Positions 1 through 8,476 of a stretch of 28,639 nucleotides of DNA are shown here, in pieces (the stretch's first letter is position 1; each line of letters opens with the position of its first letter). The notes beneath the pieces were generated by a model. The model ran no database searches. It was given only the letters and a program-made list of their open reading frames with translations, and was not told the origin of the DNA. Source of the DNA: CAVVXX01 sp052389895. Its GTDB lineage: Bacteria; Pseudomonadota; Alphaproteobacteria; Micropepsales; Micropepsaceae. Location: NCBI GenBank assembly GCA_052389895.1, contig JBQTHM010000053.1, forward strand, positions 1-28,639, read 5' to 3'. Both the position numbers and the translations under genes were made by a program.

Positions 1-1102
1 GGGTGCGCGGGGATAAACACCCATCCAACACCGGGGTATTGGCGCAAACGCGTTGTTTCCCTGGGCGTTGGCGGGTTTTAGCCCCCAACAAGCCATCGAC
101 GATGTGTGCGTCGTGATTCGCGAAGAGGACCGGAATAATTTTGAGCATGCAGTCGCCGGCATCGCTCTGACGCGTGTCATTCCGGGCGGCGCAACGCGTC
201 AGGAGTCAGTCCACGCAGGACTGGAAGGCATCCGCGAAACGAATCCCGATTTTGTGCTCGTTCACGATGCGGTACGGCCCTTCGTCTCGCTGGGCCTGAT
301 CGGGCGCGTGGTGAATGCGTTGGATACAGCCGACGCCGTGGCGCCGCTTCTGCCAGTAACAGATTCGCTGCACAGCGAAACCGAAGAAGGCTTCGACGCC
401 ATCCCCCGAAAGGGCCTATTCCGGGCACAAACACCGCAGGGATTCCGCTTCGCCGCCATTCTTGAGGCCCATCGCAGGTTTTCCTGCGATAGTTTTTCGG
501 ACGACTTCGCACTGGCGCAGCGGGCCGGGCTTTCACTGGCCTCCGTCCAAGGCGAGAAGAAAAATTTCAAAATTACGACACAAGAAGATTTGATCCTGGC
601 GGAACGTATTGCAACCGCAATTCCCGATGTGCGCACTGGCTTCGGGTTCGACGCGCACCGCTTCGGCAAAGGCGACCATGTTCGACTCTGCGGCGTGAAA
701 ATTTCCCACGGGCAGCGGCTCAAAGGCTATTCCGATGGCGACGTTGGCTTGCATGCACTGACGGACGCAATTTTGGGCGCGCTAGGCGCAGGCGATATCG
801 GCATGCACTTTCCTGCTTCCGACGAACGCTGGCGCGGCCATTCATCGGATGTCTTCCTGAGACGCGCGGTGGAGCTCGCGCGACAGGACAATGCAAGGAT
901 AGCTCATCTGGATGTAACGCTTATTTGCGAAACCCCTAAGTTGGAGTCTTTTCGCGATGCCATGCGCATTCGCGTCGCGGAGATCTCCGGCATTGACGTT
1001 GACCGCGTAAGCGTCAAAGCCACCACGACTGATGGTCTTGGCTTTACCGGCCGTGGCGAAGGCATTGCTGCGCAGGCCGTCGCCACGCTTCACCTCTACT
1101 GA
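1..1102 (+). CDS. ispDF: Bifunctional IspD/IspF enzyme, 5' partial with apparent frameshift
   Basis: This fused enzyme catalyses two steps of the MEP isoprenoid pathway: CTP-dependent cytidylylation of MEP (IspD) and cyclisation to MEcPP (IspF). Counting from a TTG at 53, IspD motifs are visible (GGATRQESVHAGL at 45-57, VHDAVRPFV at 70-78, KITTQEDL near 173-180). IspF begins near residue 193 with the metal-binding DAH at 200-202, SDGDVGLH ending at H234, and the C-terminal TTTDGLGFTGRGEG. The TTG at 53 is not a credible start, because IspD similarity continues upstream of it. The N-terminal nucleotide-binding loop lies before the window. Bases 9-23 read RGDKHP in frame 3, while bases 26-52 read QHRGIGANA in frame 2. 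Together these resemble the family's DK-PKQYR-GG segment, so a one-base loss near base 24 is likely. The stop at 1100-1102 lies 3 nt before pgpA. Confidence 0.9.
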
Positions 1103-1105
1103 CCC

Positions 1106-1573
1106 ATGAGCCCATCTGCCCAGGTTGCGACGCTGTTCGGTTTAGGGCGCGTAAAGCCTCTGCCCGGCACACTGGCTTCTCTCACAGCGTTGCCGATCGG
1201 CTGGTGGATCGGTGTGCTCGCAGGCGCACTCGGGCTTCTCGGCGCAGCCTTGCTCATAACCTTCGTCGGACTCTTGGCCGCTGGGCAATATGCAAAAGCG
1301 GTCGAGCAAAAGGACCCCTCCGAATGTGTAATTGACGAGGTGGCGGGACAGTGGTTCGCGCTGGTGCCGCTCGCATTCACCGGCCACTTGTCCCATCTCC
1401 TTTCGCTAGCCCTCGCCTTCTTGCTGTTCCGTGCGCTCGATATTCTAAAACCGTGGCCAATCTACAAACTGCAAGACTATCCCGGTGGCGCAGGCATCAT
1501 GATAGACGACATCGTAGCCGGCATTCTCGCCGGAATCCTTGTAGCGGCTGCCGGTTTAGTGGGGTGGATTTGA
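1106..1573 (+). CDS. pgpA: Phosphatidylglycerophosphatase A
   Basis: PgpA removes the phosphate from phosphatidylglycerol phosphate to give phosphatidylglycerol, in the inner membrane. The 155-residue protein has the family's N-terminal GxGRVKPLPGTLASL segment, the acidic IDEVAGQW motif in the middle and IDDIVAGILAG near the C-terminus, with about four hydrophobic membrane segments. The size is normal for the family. The ATG at 1106 follows the ispDF stop by three bases. The TGA at 1571-1573 overlaps the next ATG by one base (TGATG), so the three genes are probably co-transcribed and translationally coupled. Nothing looks damaged. The assignment rests on motifs and length. Confidence 0.9.
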   Translation: MSPSAQVATLFGLGRVKPLPGTLASLTALPIGWWIGVLAGALGLLGAALLITFVGLLAAGQYAKAVEQKDPSECVIDEVAGQWFALVPLAFTGHLSHLLSLALAFLLFRALDILKPWPIYKLQDYPGGAGIMIDDIVAGILAGILVAAAGLVGWI

Positions 1574-2064
1574 TGTTCTCCCCTAACTTTCGCGCCCGCG
1601 CCGAGAAATTGTTGCAGAATGTGCGGGCCAAAAAGATGCGGATCGCAGTTGCCGAGAGTTGCACAGGCGGGCTGGTCTCCGGACTGCTCACGGAAATTGC
1701 CGGCGCATCCGACGTGTTTGAGGGCGCCTATGTGGCGTATTCGAACCGCGCAAAAACGGAAATGATCGGCGTCGAACCGCAACTGATCGAAGAACACGGT
1801 GCGGTGTCCGAAGCGGTCGCGCGCGCAATGGCCGCTGGCGCGCTCGCTCGTTCCGGCGCGAACATTGCCGTCGCAGTAACTGGCGTTGCCGGCCCCACGG
1901 GCGGAACGAAAGACAAGCCCGTGGGCCTTGTGCATATCGCCGCCGCGCGTGACGGTCGGACGCTGTACCGGGAATATCGGTTTGGCGCGATCGGCCGCGA
2001 AGCAATACGGCTGAAATCAGTTGAGCGCGCTCTCGAGCTGCTGGAAAAGCTTCTTCAGCCGTAA
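1573..2064 (+). CDS. pncC: CinA C-terminal-type nicotinamide-nucleotide amidase (PncC-like)
   Basis: A stand-alone CinA C-terminal domain of 163 residues. Members deamidate nicotinamide mononucleotide to nicotinate mononucleotide in the pyridine nucleotide salvage cycle. Visible motifs are AVAESCTGG near residues 20-28 (the family's conserved catalytic Ser region) and the later VTGVAGPTGG followed by KPVGLVH. The frame is open further upstream, to 1351, but that part lies inside pgpA. The ATG at 1573 gives the correct domain start and overlaps the pgpA stop. The last ten bases overlap the end of the convergent COQ10-like gene. The N-terminal MoaB-like domain of full-length CinA is absent, which is usual in Proteobacteria. 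The biochemical role is known from the family and not shown here. Confidence 0.88.
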   Translation: MFSPNFRARAEKLLQNVRAKKMRIAVAESCTGGLVSGLLTEIAGASDVFEGAYVAYSNRAKTEMIGVEPQLIEEHGAVSEAVARAMAAGALARSGANIAVAVTGVAGPTGGTKDKPVGLVHIAAARDGRTLYREYRFGAIGREAIRLKSVERALELLEKLLQP

Positions 2065-2498
2065 AGTGCTTTGGCACGAACGACAAACGCGTCCGCCATG
2101 CGTCTGACTGTCCGGTCAAAGGCGATGCCGGCCAACGCCGAAAGAATCCAGCTAGAAAACGCGAAATCGATAAAGAAATAAACGCGGCAGCCGCTGTCGA
2201 GCGGCTCAAAACGCCAGCGGTTGGTTAGGCGCTCGAACGGCCCTTCGATATGGACGGCCTCAATCTCGCGCGCAATGGGGTCGAGCCGCACGCGGCTGAC
2301 ATATTTTTCCTGCACGGCGTGGTACATCACAACCATTTCTGCCGTTATCAGCTGAACGCCGTCTTCCTCCCAGCGGTCCAGCACGTTCAGCGAGCGGCAC
2401 CACGGCAAGAACTGGGGGTAGCTTTCCACGTCGGCCACGACGGAATACATCTGCTCTGCCGTGAATGGCAGTTCGCGTATTTCACTGTGCTCGGGCAT
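2055..2498 (-). CDS. COQ10/RatA-type SRPBCC protein (polyketide cyclase fold)
   Basis: A 147-residue START-like (SRPBCC) protein of the COQ10/RatA group. Eukaryotic COQ10 binds coenzyme Q and helps it work in respiration. The E. coli relative RatA was described as a ribosome-association toxin, so the bacterial role is less certain. The family pattern is clear: an N-terminal EIRELPFTAEQMYSVVADVESYPQFLPWC, then RWRFEPLDSGCRVYFFIDFAFSSWILSAL and a C-terminal helix beginning FDRTVRRMADAF. The ATG at 2498 is preceded by AGGA six bases upstream. It follows the hybrid kinase stop by six bases and so may share that transcript. Its 3' end overlaps the cinA-type gene by ten bases in a convergent arrangement. 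Proximity to lipA and cinA is common in alphaproteobacteria. Confidence 0.85.
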   Translation of the reverse strand: MPEHSEIRELPFTAEQMYSVVADVESYPQFLPWCRSLNVLDRWEEDGVQLITAEMVVMYHAVQEKYVSRVRLDPIAREIEAVHIEGPFERLTNRWRFEPLDSGCRVYFFIDFAFSSWILSALAGIAFDRTVRRMADAFVVRAKALYG

Positions 2499-2504
2499 TC
2501 AGTC

Positions 2505-5435
2505 CTAGCGTGTCCGAAGAAGCATATCGATGTGCTGCTTCAAATCCTGCGGCTGATAGGGCTTGCGAAGCAAGATGAACTCCTGCGCTGCCTCGTGGGT
2601 CACAACGTCGCTAAACCCGGATGTCAAGAGAATCGGAAGCTCGGGCCGCAAACTGCGCACCGCCCGCGCAAGTTCCACGCCATTCATGCCGCCGGGCATC
2701 ACGACATCGGAAAAGACGACATCGATGCGATCTTCCTTTTCCAACATTTCCAGCGCCGATGCGGCATTGGCGGCGGAATGAACGCGATAGCCGTATTGCA
2801 ACAGAGTTTCGCGCGTGGTGCGCGCGACATCGGGGTCGTCCTCGACCAAGAGCACGGTGGCCCTTTCCGCCCTTTCCGAGTTCATTTCATGGAATTCGGC
2901 GGGAACTGCCTGATGTCCTTCAGCAGCGGGAAGAAAAAGCGTGACCGTCGTCCCCTCGCCTTCATGGCTCTCCACACCCACGCCGCCGCCCGACTGCTGC
3001 ACAAAACCGTATACCTGACTTAGACCCAGACCACTTCCTTTCCCAGTATCCTTCGTAGTGAAAAAGGGCTCGAAAATTTTTGCCTGAAGTTCAGCTGGAA
3101 TGCCCACGCCCGTATCAGCGATGGAAATCGAGACGAATTCGCCCTTTAAGCCGGCGGGTTCACCATCCAGCACACAATTGTGCACGCGAATAGTAAGCGT
3201 GCCGCCTTCGGGCATGGCATCCTGCGAGTTCACTGCGATGTTGAGCAGAGCGAGATCGAATTCGCCCGTGTCGATCTTAACCGGATATGTGTCGGCATCG
3301 ATGTGCGTGGACACCTTGATGTCGCCCCGCAGCGAATGCGCCAGGAGTTCTGCCGTGATAGGTAGTTTTTGGCGCAGGTCCAGAATCTCTGGCCTCAGTG
3401 GCTGGCGCCGTGCGAACGAAAGCAGTTGGCGCGTGAGGTTGGCGCCGCGCTCGGCGGCATATCGAATATTGCGTGCATTGCGCAATAGTTGCGCGTTCTC
3501 GCCCGAGACGCGTTCTATGATGCTGGAACTGCCAAGAATGGCGGTCAGAAGATTATTGAAGTCGTGCGCTATGCCTCCGGTTAACTGGCCAACCGCTTCC
3601 ATTTTTTGCGCCTGAAATAGTTGTTCCCGCGTTTCTTCCAACTTCTTGTCGGCTTCGCGTTTCTGCGTCACATCGCGCGTGATTTGTACAAAACCAATTA
3701 ATTTTCCTTTTGCATCGCGGATTGCGGAGGTCGCGACGTTCGCCCAGAACGTGCTTCCGTCCTTGCGCACGCGCAGACCCTCGCACTCGAACTTGCCCTC
3801 ACGCATTGCAGTCTCAAGCGCCTGCCGCGGCAAGCCGCTGCGGCGATCTTCTTCGGTGTGGAACACGTCCATGTGCTTGCCGAGTATTTCGTGCGCTTCA
3901 TGACCTTTGAGGCGCGCGGCGGCTGGGTTCCAGCTCATGATATGCCCTCGTGGATCCAACATGAAAATCGCGTGGTCGCGAATGCCTTCGACGATATGGC
4001 GGTAGGTCGTCTCCGTGCGCTCGAGTTTGCGTTCGGCTTCGCGCGCCTCCGTCACGTCCTGGCAGATGCCGAGCATCTGGGTGACATTGCCGTCTTCGTC
4101 CCTGATCAATTCGCCGCAGGTTTCCAGATGTCGGACTTCGCCATTGGGACGAAGGATTCGCTCGCGCGTCTGAAAGCCCTGGCCACGTTTGAGAGCGTCT
4201 GCGACCAAGTACTGGACGTGCTCCCGATCGTCGGGGTGCAGCCGGGATACGAACGCATCCAAGGTACCGTCGAATTCTTCCGGTTGAATCCCGTAGATAG
4301 TGTAGAGCTGGCCGGACCACGTGACTCGGTTTGTGCGAACGTCCCAGACCCAGCTGCCAAGATTGGCAAGACGCTGCGCTTCGAGCAGCTGAATGCGTTG
4401 ACGTTCCCGTTCCCGCTCGGCCTGTTGGCGCTGCTCCATTTCCTGGCGCAACGCTGCCGTGCGTTCATGTACGCGCTCTTCCAGCCTTCCGCGAATGGCG
4501 CGCAATTCCCCTTCCGTGCGTTTGCGCGCTGCAACATCGGCGCTTAGCGCAAGGCTCGGAACGGCGGTGCTAATCATGAAAATCAACAGGCGGAACAGCG
4601 CGTCGTTTATCGGCAGTCCGGAGAATGGCCCACTGTCGGAAAGCGTTCCCCACACGGCGAACCCGGAGAGAATCCCGGCGACTGTGGCGGTGTCGCGCTG
4701 ACCGCGGCGCAGCGCGGCCCACATCAAAGGAAGAATCACCAGGAACGAGGCCGTCCCACGAGTAGTCGCCCAGTCGCCAACCGGTGCAAAGCCGATGATT
4801 CCGACGACTGCAGCCATGACAAAGATAGCTGCGGCTTCCAACAGATCTTCGCGCTGCAGCTTGCGGGGATAATCCCGGCCCCAAAGAACGATGACCGGCG
4901 CGATGACGACGGCGCCGGCGAGGTCGCCAAGCCACCACGTCCTCGAGACCTCGGCCATGCTGTCCCAGGGGACGAAGCCCCATGCTGCAAGCGAGGTCAC
5001 GCCCACTGCCGCGCTAACGGGCGTCGCGATCAGTTCGACCAAAACGAATTTGGCGACACCAGTGGCGGTACTGAACGCGGCCGTTCCACCTGCCCAGCGC
5101 ATTATCAATGCTGCGCCGATTACAGCCTCAAGCGTATTGCCCGTTGCGATCGCAATTGAAGTGTACGCGTTTCCCGCCGTAAGCGCGTTCGCGATCATTG
5201 CCCCGGCAAAAATTGCCGGCGCCGCGCGAAAGCCACGCAGCAGCGTCACTGCCAGGGCGAATCCCGTAGGTGGCCAAATGGGCGACGCACTCGGATGAAT
5301 AAATGCAAGCGAAAGGCCGAACTTGGCCAGCGCAAAATATAAACCGGCCACGATGAGGAATTCGGCAACGCCGCGCACGACGGTTTCGATTGAGACCGAC
5401 GTAGACATCGAAACGCGTCCGGGCGAGAGTGCCAC
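2505..5435 (-). CDS. MASE1-PAS-PAS hybrid sensor histidine kinase with C-terminal receiver
   Basis: A 976-residue membrane sensor kinase. Residues about 15-300 form a MASE1 domain of many hydrophobic segments (IWPPTGFALAV at 53-63). A charged coiled coil (about 302-352) leads to two PAS domains (about 355-465 and 475-593). The HisKA domain follows, with GGIAHDFNNLL and the phosphoacceptor H624. The ATPase domain has N732/N736, DTGVGIP at 774-780 and GKGSGLGL at 798-805. The C-terminal receiver (about 858-975) has EDD at 865-867, D910 as phosphoacceptor and K958. All residues needed for autophosphorylation and phosphotransfer are present. The MASE1 ligand is unknown. The GTG at 5435 has AGGAG about ten bases upstream; an ATG at 5408 is an alternative start. 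The stop is TAG. A single receiver gene lies 59 bases upstream. No DNA-binding output is present. Confidence 0.93.
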   Translation of the reverse strand: MALSPGRVSMSTSVSIETVVRGVAEFLIVAGLYFALAKFGLSLAFIHPSASPIWPPTGFALAVTLLRGFRAAPAIFAGAMIANALTAGNAYTSIAIATGNTLEAVIGAALIMRWAGGTAAFSTATGVAKFVLVELIATPVSAAVGVTSLAAWGFVPWDSMAEVSRTWWLGDLAGAVVIAPVIVLWGRDYPRKLQREDLLEAAAIFVMAAVVGIIGFAPVGDWATTRGTASFLVILPLMWAALRRGQRDTATVAGILSGFAVWGTLSDSGPFSGLPINDALFRLLIFMISTAVPSLALSADVAARKRTEGELRAIRGRLEERVHERTAALRQEMEQRQQAERERERQRIQLLEAQRLANLGSWVWDVRTNRVTWSGQLYTIYGIQPEEFDGTLDAFVSRLHPDDREHVQYLVADALKRGQGFQTRERILRPNGEVRHLETCGELIRDEDGNVTQMLGICQDVTEAREAERKLERTETTYRHIVEGIRDHAIFMLDPRGHIMSWNPAAARLKGHEAHEILGKHMDVFHTEEDRRSGLPRQALETAMREGKFECEGLRVRKDGSTFWANVATSAIRDAKGKLIGFVQITRDVTQKREADKKLEETREQLFQAQKMEAVGQLTGGIAHDFNNLLTAILGSSSIIERVSGENAQLLRNARNIRYAAERGANLTRQLLSFARRQPLRPEILDLRQKLPITAELLAHSLRGDIKVSTHIDADTYPVKIDTGEFDLALLNIAVNSQDAMPEGGTLTIRVHNCVLDGEPAGLKGEFVSISIADTGVGIPAELQAKIFEPFFTTKDTGKGSGLGLSQVYGFVQQSGGGVGVESHEGEGTTVTLFLPAAEGHQAVPAEFHEMNSERAERATVLLVEDDPDVARTTRETLLQYGYRVHSAANAASALEMLEKEDRIDVVFSDVVMPGGMNGVELARAVRSLRPELPILLTSGFSDVVTHEAAQEFILLRKPYQPQDLKQHIDMLLRTR

Positions 5436-5494
5436 CTGCTTCCAGCTCCTGGAGCGCGAACCTTAACTTCTAAGAAATGGCGTCGCCAGCGCGG

Positions 5495-5854
5495 TCAGGA
5501 TGCCACGATACCGAGAAGCTGTTCCCATGGAAACGGCTTTGGCAGGAAGACAACATTGTCGCCAATGCCTTGCAGATTTTCGGGGTCTTTGCCGCTGGCA
5601 ATGATGACACGAAGGCCCGGGCGGAGTTTCAGCGCGGCCGCGACCAGTTCCTCTCCCGACATGCCAGGCAACCTGAGGTCCGTCACCAATACATCGATGT
5701 GACGGTCCGACTGTATTTCACGCAGCGCGGCGGCAGCGCTGCTGGCCTCAAGAACGCGATGGCCTGCCATTTCCAGCATCTCGACGGCCGTCACCCGCAC
5801 GAGGGCGTCGTCCTCGACGAGCAAGACTTGGCGCCCGCTCCCCAGTTTCTTCAT
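5495..5854 (-). CDS. Single-domain response regulator (CheY-like receiver)
   Basis: A 119-residue receiver domain with no output domain. The acidic pair sits in EDD at 14-16, the phosphoacceptor is D59 in VTDLRLPGMSG, the switch region is IIASG near 84-88, and the conserved lysine is K106 in LPKPF. Such proteins act by protein-protein contact or as phosphate shuttles or sinks. Its ATG overlaps the lipA stop (ATGA, 5851-5854), and the hybrid kinase begins 59 bases downstream on the same strand. The likely partner is therefore that kinase, whose own receiver could exchange phosphate with this protein through a phosphotransfer step. No Hpt gene is in the window, so the pathway is inferred from position only. 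Confidence 0.9.
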   Translation of the reverse strand: MKKLGSGRQVLLVEDDALVRVTAVEMLEMAGHRVLEASSAAAALREIQSDRHIDVLVTDLRLPGMSGEELVAAALKLRPGLRVIIASGKDPENLQGIGDNVVFLPKPFPWEQLLGIVAS

Positions 5855-6807
5855 GCGCGCACCTTTCGCGCGCGGGCGGCACGCAGCAGCGTGAAATCGT
5901 CACCGGCATGGTATGACGAACGCGTAAGCGGACTAGCCGAAACCATGAGAAATCCCTTTGCACGCGCGATCGCCTCAAGCGCCTTGAATTCATCGGGCGT
6001 CCAGAAACGCTCGACCGCGGCGTGCTTGCGCGTAGGCTGGAGATATTGGCCGATGGTAAGAAAGTCCACTTTTGCGGCGCGCAAATCATCCATGACCTGC
6101 ATCACCTCTTCTCGCGTTTCGCCTAGCCCAACCATCAGGCCGGACTTCGTGAAGGCGTGCGGATCGATTTCCTTCGCGCGCGCCAGCAATTGCAGCGACA
6201 CGAAGTAACGCGCCCCGGGGCGGATTTTCAAATAAAGCCGGGGAACGGTTTCCAGGTTGTGATTGAAGACATCGGGCGGCGAAGCCATGACGGTTTCGAT
6301 TGCCCCGTCCTTGCGCAAGAAATCTGGCGTGAGGATTTCAATCGTTGTCTTCGGTGCGCAGGCGCGGATCGCCCGCACTGTCGCGGCGAAATGCGTGGCC
6401 CCACCATCATCCAGATCGTCGCGATCGACAGACGTTACGACCACGTGTGACAAGCCAAGTTGTTCGACCGCAAGTGCTACGTTTTCGGGTTCATGCGGAT
6501 CAAGTGATTCCGGCAGCCCGGTTTTCACATTGCAGAAAGCGCAGGCGCGCGTGCAGGTGTCGCCCATGATCATGAAAGTGGCGTGGCCCTTGGCCCAGCA
6601 TTCTCCGATGTTGGGACAGCCGGCCTCCTCGCAAACCGTGTGCAACCCGAGTTCCCGGACGATCGCGCGGGTCTCGAAATATTCACGGCTCGTCGGCGCT
6701 CGCACACGGATCCAGTCGGGTTTGCGCAGCACAGGTTGGTCCGGGCGCGCGGCCTTTTCAGGGTGGCGCGGCCGGTGCGCGGTGGCGTGCTCGAAAACGA
6801 TAGTCAT
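5851..6807 (-). CDS. lipA: Lipoyl synthase
   Basis: LipA is a radical SAM enzyme that inserts two sulfur atoms into octanoyl groups on the lipoyl domains of 2-oxoacid dehydrogenases and the glycine cleavage H protein. Both iron-sulfur cluster motifs are intact. The auxiliary cluster cysteines are C59, C64 and C70 (CEEAGCPNIGEC), the radical SAM cysteines are C85, C89 and C92 (CTRACAFC), and the C-terminal RSSYHAGD carries the conserved serine. The length of 318 residues is normal. I chose the ATG at 6807; a TTG directly before it at 6810 could add one residue. No strong Shine-Dalgarno sequence is seen. The gene heads a leftward cluster with the receiver, hybrid kinase and COQ10-like genes and diverges from the acyl-ligase gene across about 88 bases. 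Confidence 0.96.
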   Translation of the reverse strand: MTIVFEHATAHRPRHPEKAARPDQPVLRKPDWIRVRAPTSREYFETRAIVRELGLHTVCEEAGCPNIGECWAKGHATFMIMGDTCTRACAFCNVKTGLPESLDPHEPENVALAVEQLGLSHVVVTSVDRDDLDDGGATHFAATVRAIRACAPKTTIEILTPDFLRKDGAIETVMASPPDVFNHNLETVPRLYLKIRPGARYFVSLQLLARAKEIDPHAFTKSGLMVGLGETREEVMQVMDDLRAAKVDFLTIGQYLQPTRKHAAVERFWTPDEFKALEAIARAKGFLMVSASPLTRSSYHAGDDFTLLRAARARKVRA

Positions 6808-6895
6808 CAAGAAAGAGTCATATAGCTACTGAGGGGCGAAATCACGGGCGATCCTCGGGTTTTGTGGAATTCCGTGATGGTCTAGGCTTCTACCT

Positions 6896-8476
6896 ATGGA
6901 AACACCGCCCCCGCCCGTACTCGATCCCGCAAGGACGCAGCGCCGCTTGTTCCGCGCGCTGCGTGATGCCCGCCGGCAATTCGGTGGCGCCAAGCCCATT
7001 CTGGTGGACGGCGACGAGCGTGTCCTAACGTATGACGAGATCATTCGGGCGGCGTTTGCACTCGGCCATGCCCTAATAAAAGGCACGAGCCACGGCGAAT
7101 CCGTGGGCGTTCTGCTGCCCACCAGCGCGGGAGCCGTAGTGACCTTTTTTGCGCTCTCCGCCTATGGCCGCATTCCCGCAATGCTCAATTTTACGGCCGG
7201 TGCAGCCAATCTGGCTGCCGCTCTCAAGGCGGCACAGGTGAAGCGGATCGTGACCGCACACAAGTTCGTCGATCTCGCCAAGCTCCAGGAACTCGAGGCC
7301 AAACTCGGCGCAATGGCTGAACTCGTCTATTTGGAAGACGTACGGGATAATCTTTCGCTTTTCGACAAGGTGGCGGCCGCGGCCGGCCCGTTCGCGCCTT
7401 TTCTGTTCGATTGGGGCGGAGATCCAAATGCACCGGCCGTCATACTGTTCACTTCTGGAACGGAAGGCGTGCCCAAGGGCGTTGCGCTCAGCCACGCGAA
7501 CCTGCTCGCCAATGTCGAGCAGGTGCGGCTGCACATAGAGCTATTTCCTTCCGATATCGTGTTCAACCCGCTGCCGACTTTTCACTGTTTCGGCCTGACC
7601 GTCGGCGCGCTGATGCCGCTCTATCTGGGCCTGAAAACGGTGCTGCATCCCACGCCGTTGCAGCCCCATGAGATTGTACGGCGCATTCGCGAAAGCGGCG
7701 CGACAATTCTGCTTTCGACAGACACTTTCATTACTCAGTACGCACGCGCGGGCGAACAGGGCGATCTCAATAGCCTCCGGCTGGCCGTGTGCGGCGCCGA
7801 GCGCCTACGAGAAGAAACTCGCCAGTTTCTCAGACACAAATACGCCATCGAACTCCTCGAGGGCTATGGCGTCACCGAGGCATCGCCCGTGGTGTCCGCG
7901 AACCAGATCGAGGCCAACAGGCTGGGAACTGCCGGGCACCTGGTCCCCGGCATGGAGTACAGACTGGAACCTGTCGAAGGGATAAGCGGGGCGGGCCGTC
8001 TGTTCATTCGCGGGCCTAACGTGATGCTCGGCTACTTACGGCCAGATCGTCCGGGCGAAATCGAACCCCCGCCCGACGGCTGGTACGACACGGGCGACGT
8101 CGTTTCAGTGGATCAAGACGCGTATATCTCCATTCGCGGGCGCATGAAACGCTTCGCAAAAATCGGCGGTGAAACCGTTTCCCTTGCCGTGGTCGAGAAC
8201 TGTGCCTCTGCACTGTGGCCGGACTATTCCCATGCCGCTGTTACTGTTCCCGACGACCGGAAGGGCGAACAGATTATCCTCGTCACGACGTCGCCAGACG
8301 CGAACCGGGCCGCGTTTCTTTCCTGGACGCAGGCGCATGGCGTGCCCGAACTTGCCGTGCCCCGGCGCTTCTTTCGCGTCGAAGGAATTCCCGTACTGGG
8401 CACGGGAAAGACGGACTACGTCGGCGTGCAGAAAATCGTGCGCGCGGAAACCGGCTCCGACGAACAAGTCGATTAG
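6896..8476 (+). CDS. Stand-alone Aas-type acyl-ACP/acyl-CoA ligase (AMP-binding enzyme)
   Basis: A 526-residue adenylate-forming enzyme of the ANL superfamily. It activates a fatty acid with ATP and transfers it to a thiol carrier. The AMP-binding loop is FTSGTEGVPKG at 185-195, followed by EGYGVTEASPVVS, GPNVMLGYLRPDRPGEIE, GWYDTGDVV and the hinge segment RMKRFAKIGGETVSL. The C-terminal HGVPELAVPRRF and LGTGKTDYV segments closely resemble, from memory, the ligase half of E. coli Aas, which reacylates lysophospholipids through acyl-ACP. The N-terminal PlsC-like acyltransferase half of Aas is missing here and no acyltransferase is adjacent. The carrier could be ACP or CoA. The ATG at 6896 has no clear Shine-Dalgarno. 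The TAG stop abuts the stop of the convergent aldolase gene with no base between them. Confidence 0.88.
   Translation: METPPPPVLDPARTQRRLFRALRDARRQFGGAKPILVDGDERVLTYDEIIRAAFALGHALIKGTSHGESVGVLLPTSAGAVVTFFALSAYGRIPAMLNFTAGAANLAAALKAAQVKRIVTAHKFVDLAKLQELEAKLGAMAELVYLEDVRDNLSLFDKVAAAAGPFAPFLFDWGGDPNAPAVILFTSGTEGVPKGVALSHANLLANVEQVRLHIELFPSDIVFNPLPTFHCFGLTVGALMPLYLGLKTVLHPTPLQPHEIVRRIRESGATILLSTDTFITQYARAGEQGDLNSLRLAVCGAERLREETRQFLRHKYAIELLEGYGVTEASPVVSANQIEANRLGTAGHLVPGMEYRLEPVEGISGAGRLFIRGPNVMLGYLRPDRPGEIEPPPDGWYDTGDVVSVDQDAYISIRGRMKRFAKIGGETVSLAVVENCASALWPDYSHAAVTVPDDRKGEQIILVTTSPDANRAAFLSWTQAHGVPELAVPRRFFRVEGIPVLGTGKTDYVGVQKIVRAETGSDEQVD

Noticed and set aside
2250..3023. A 257-codon + strand frame across the COQ10-like and kinase genes
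   Set aside because: It is antisense to two well-supported genes and its translation has no family features.
5477..6208. A 243-codon + strand frame opposite the receiver and lipA genes
   Set aside because: It is antisense to two certain genes and shows no domain.
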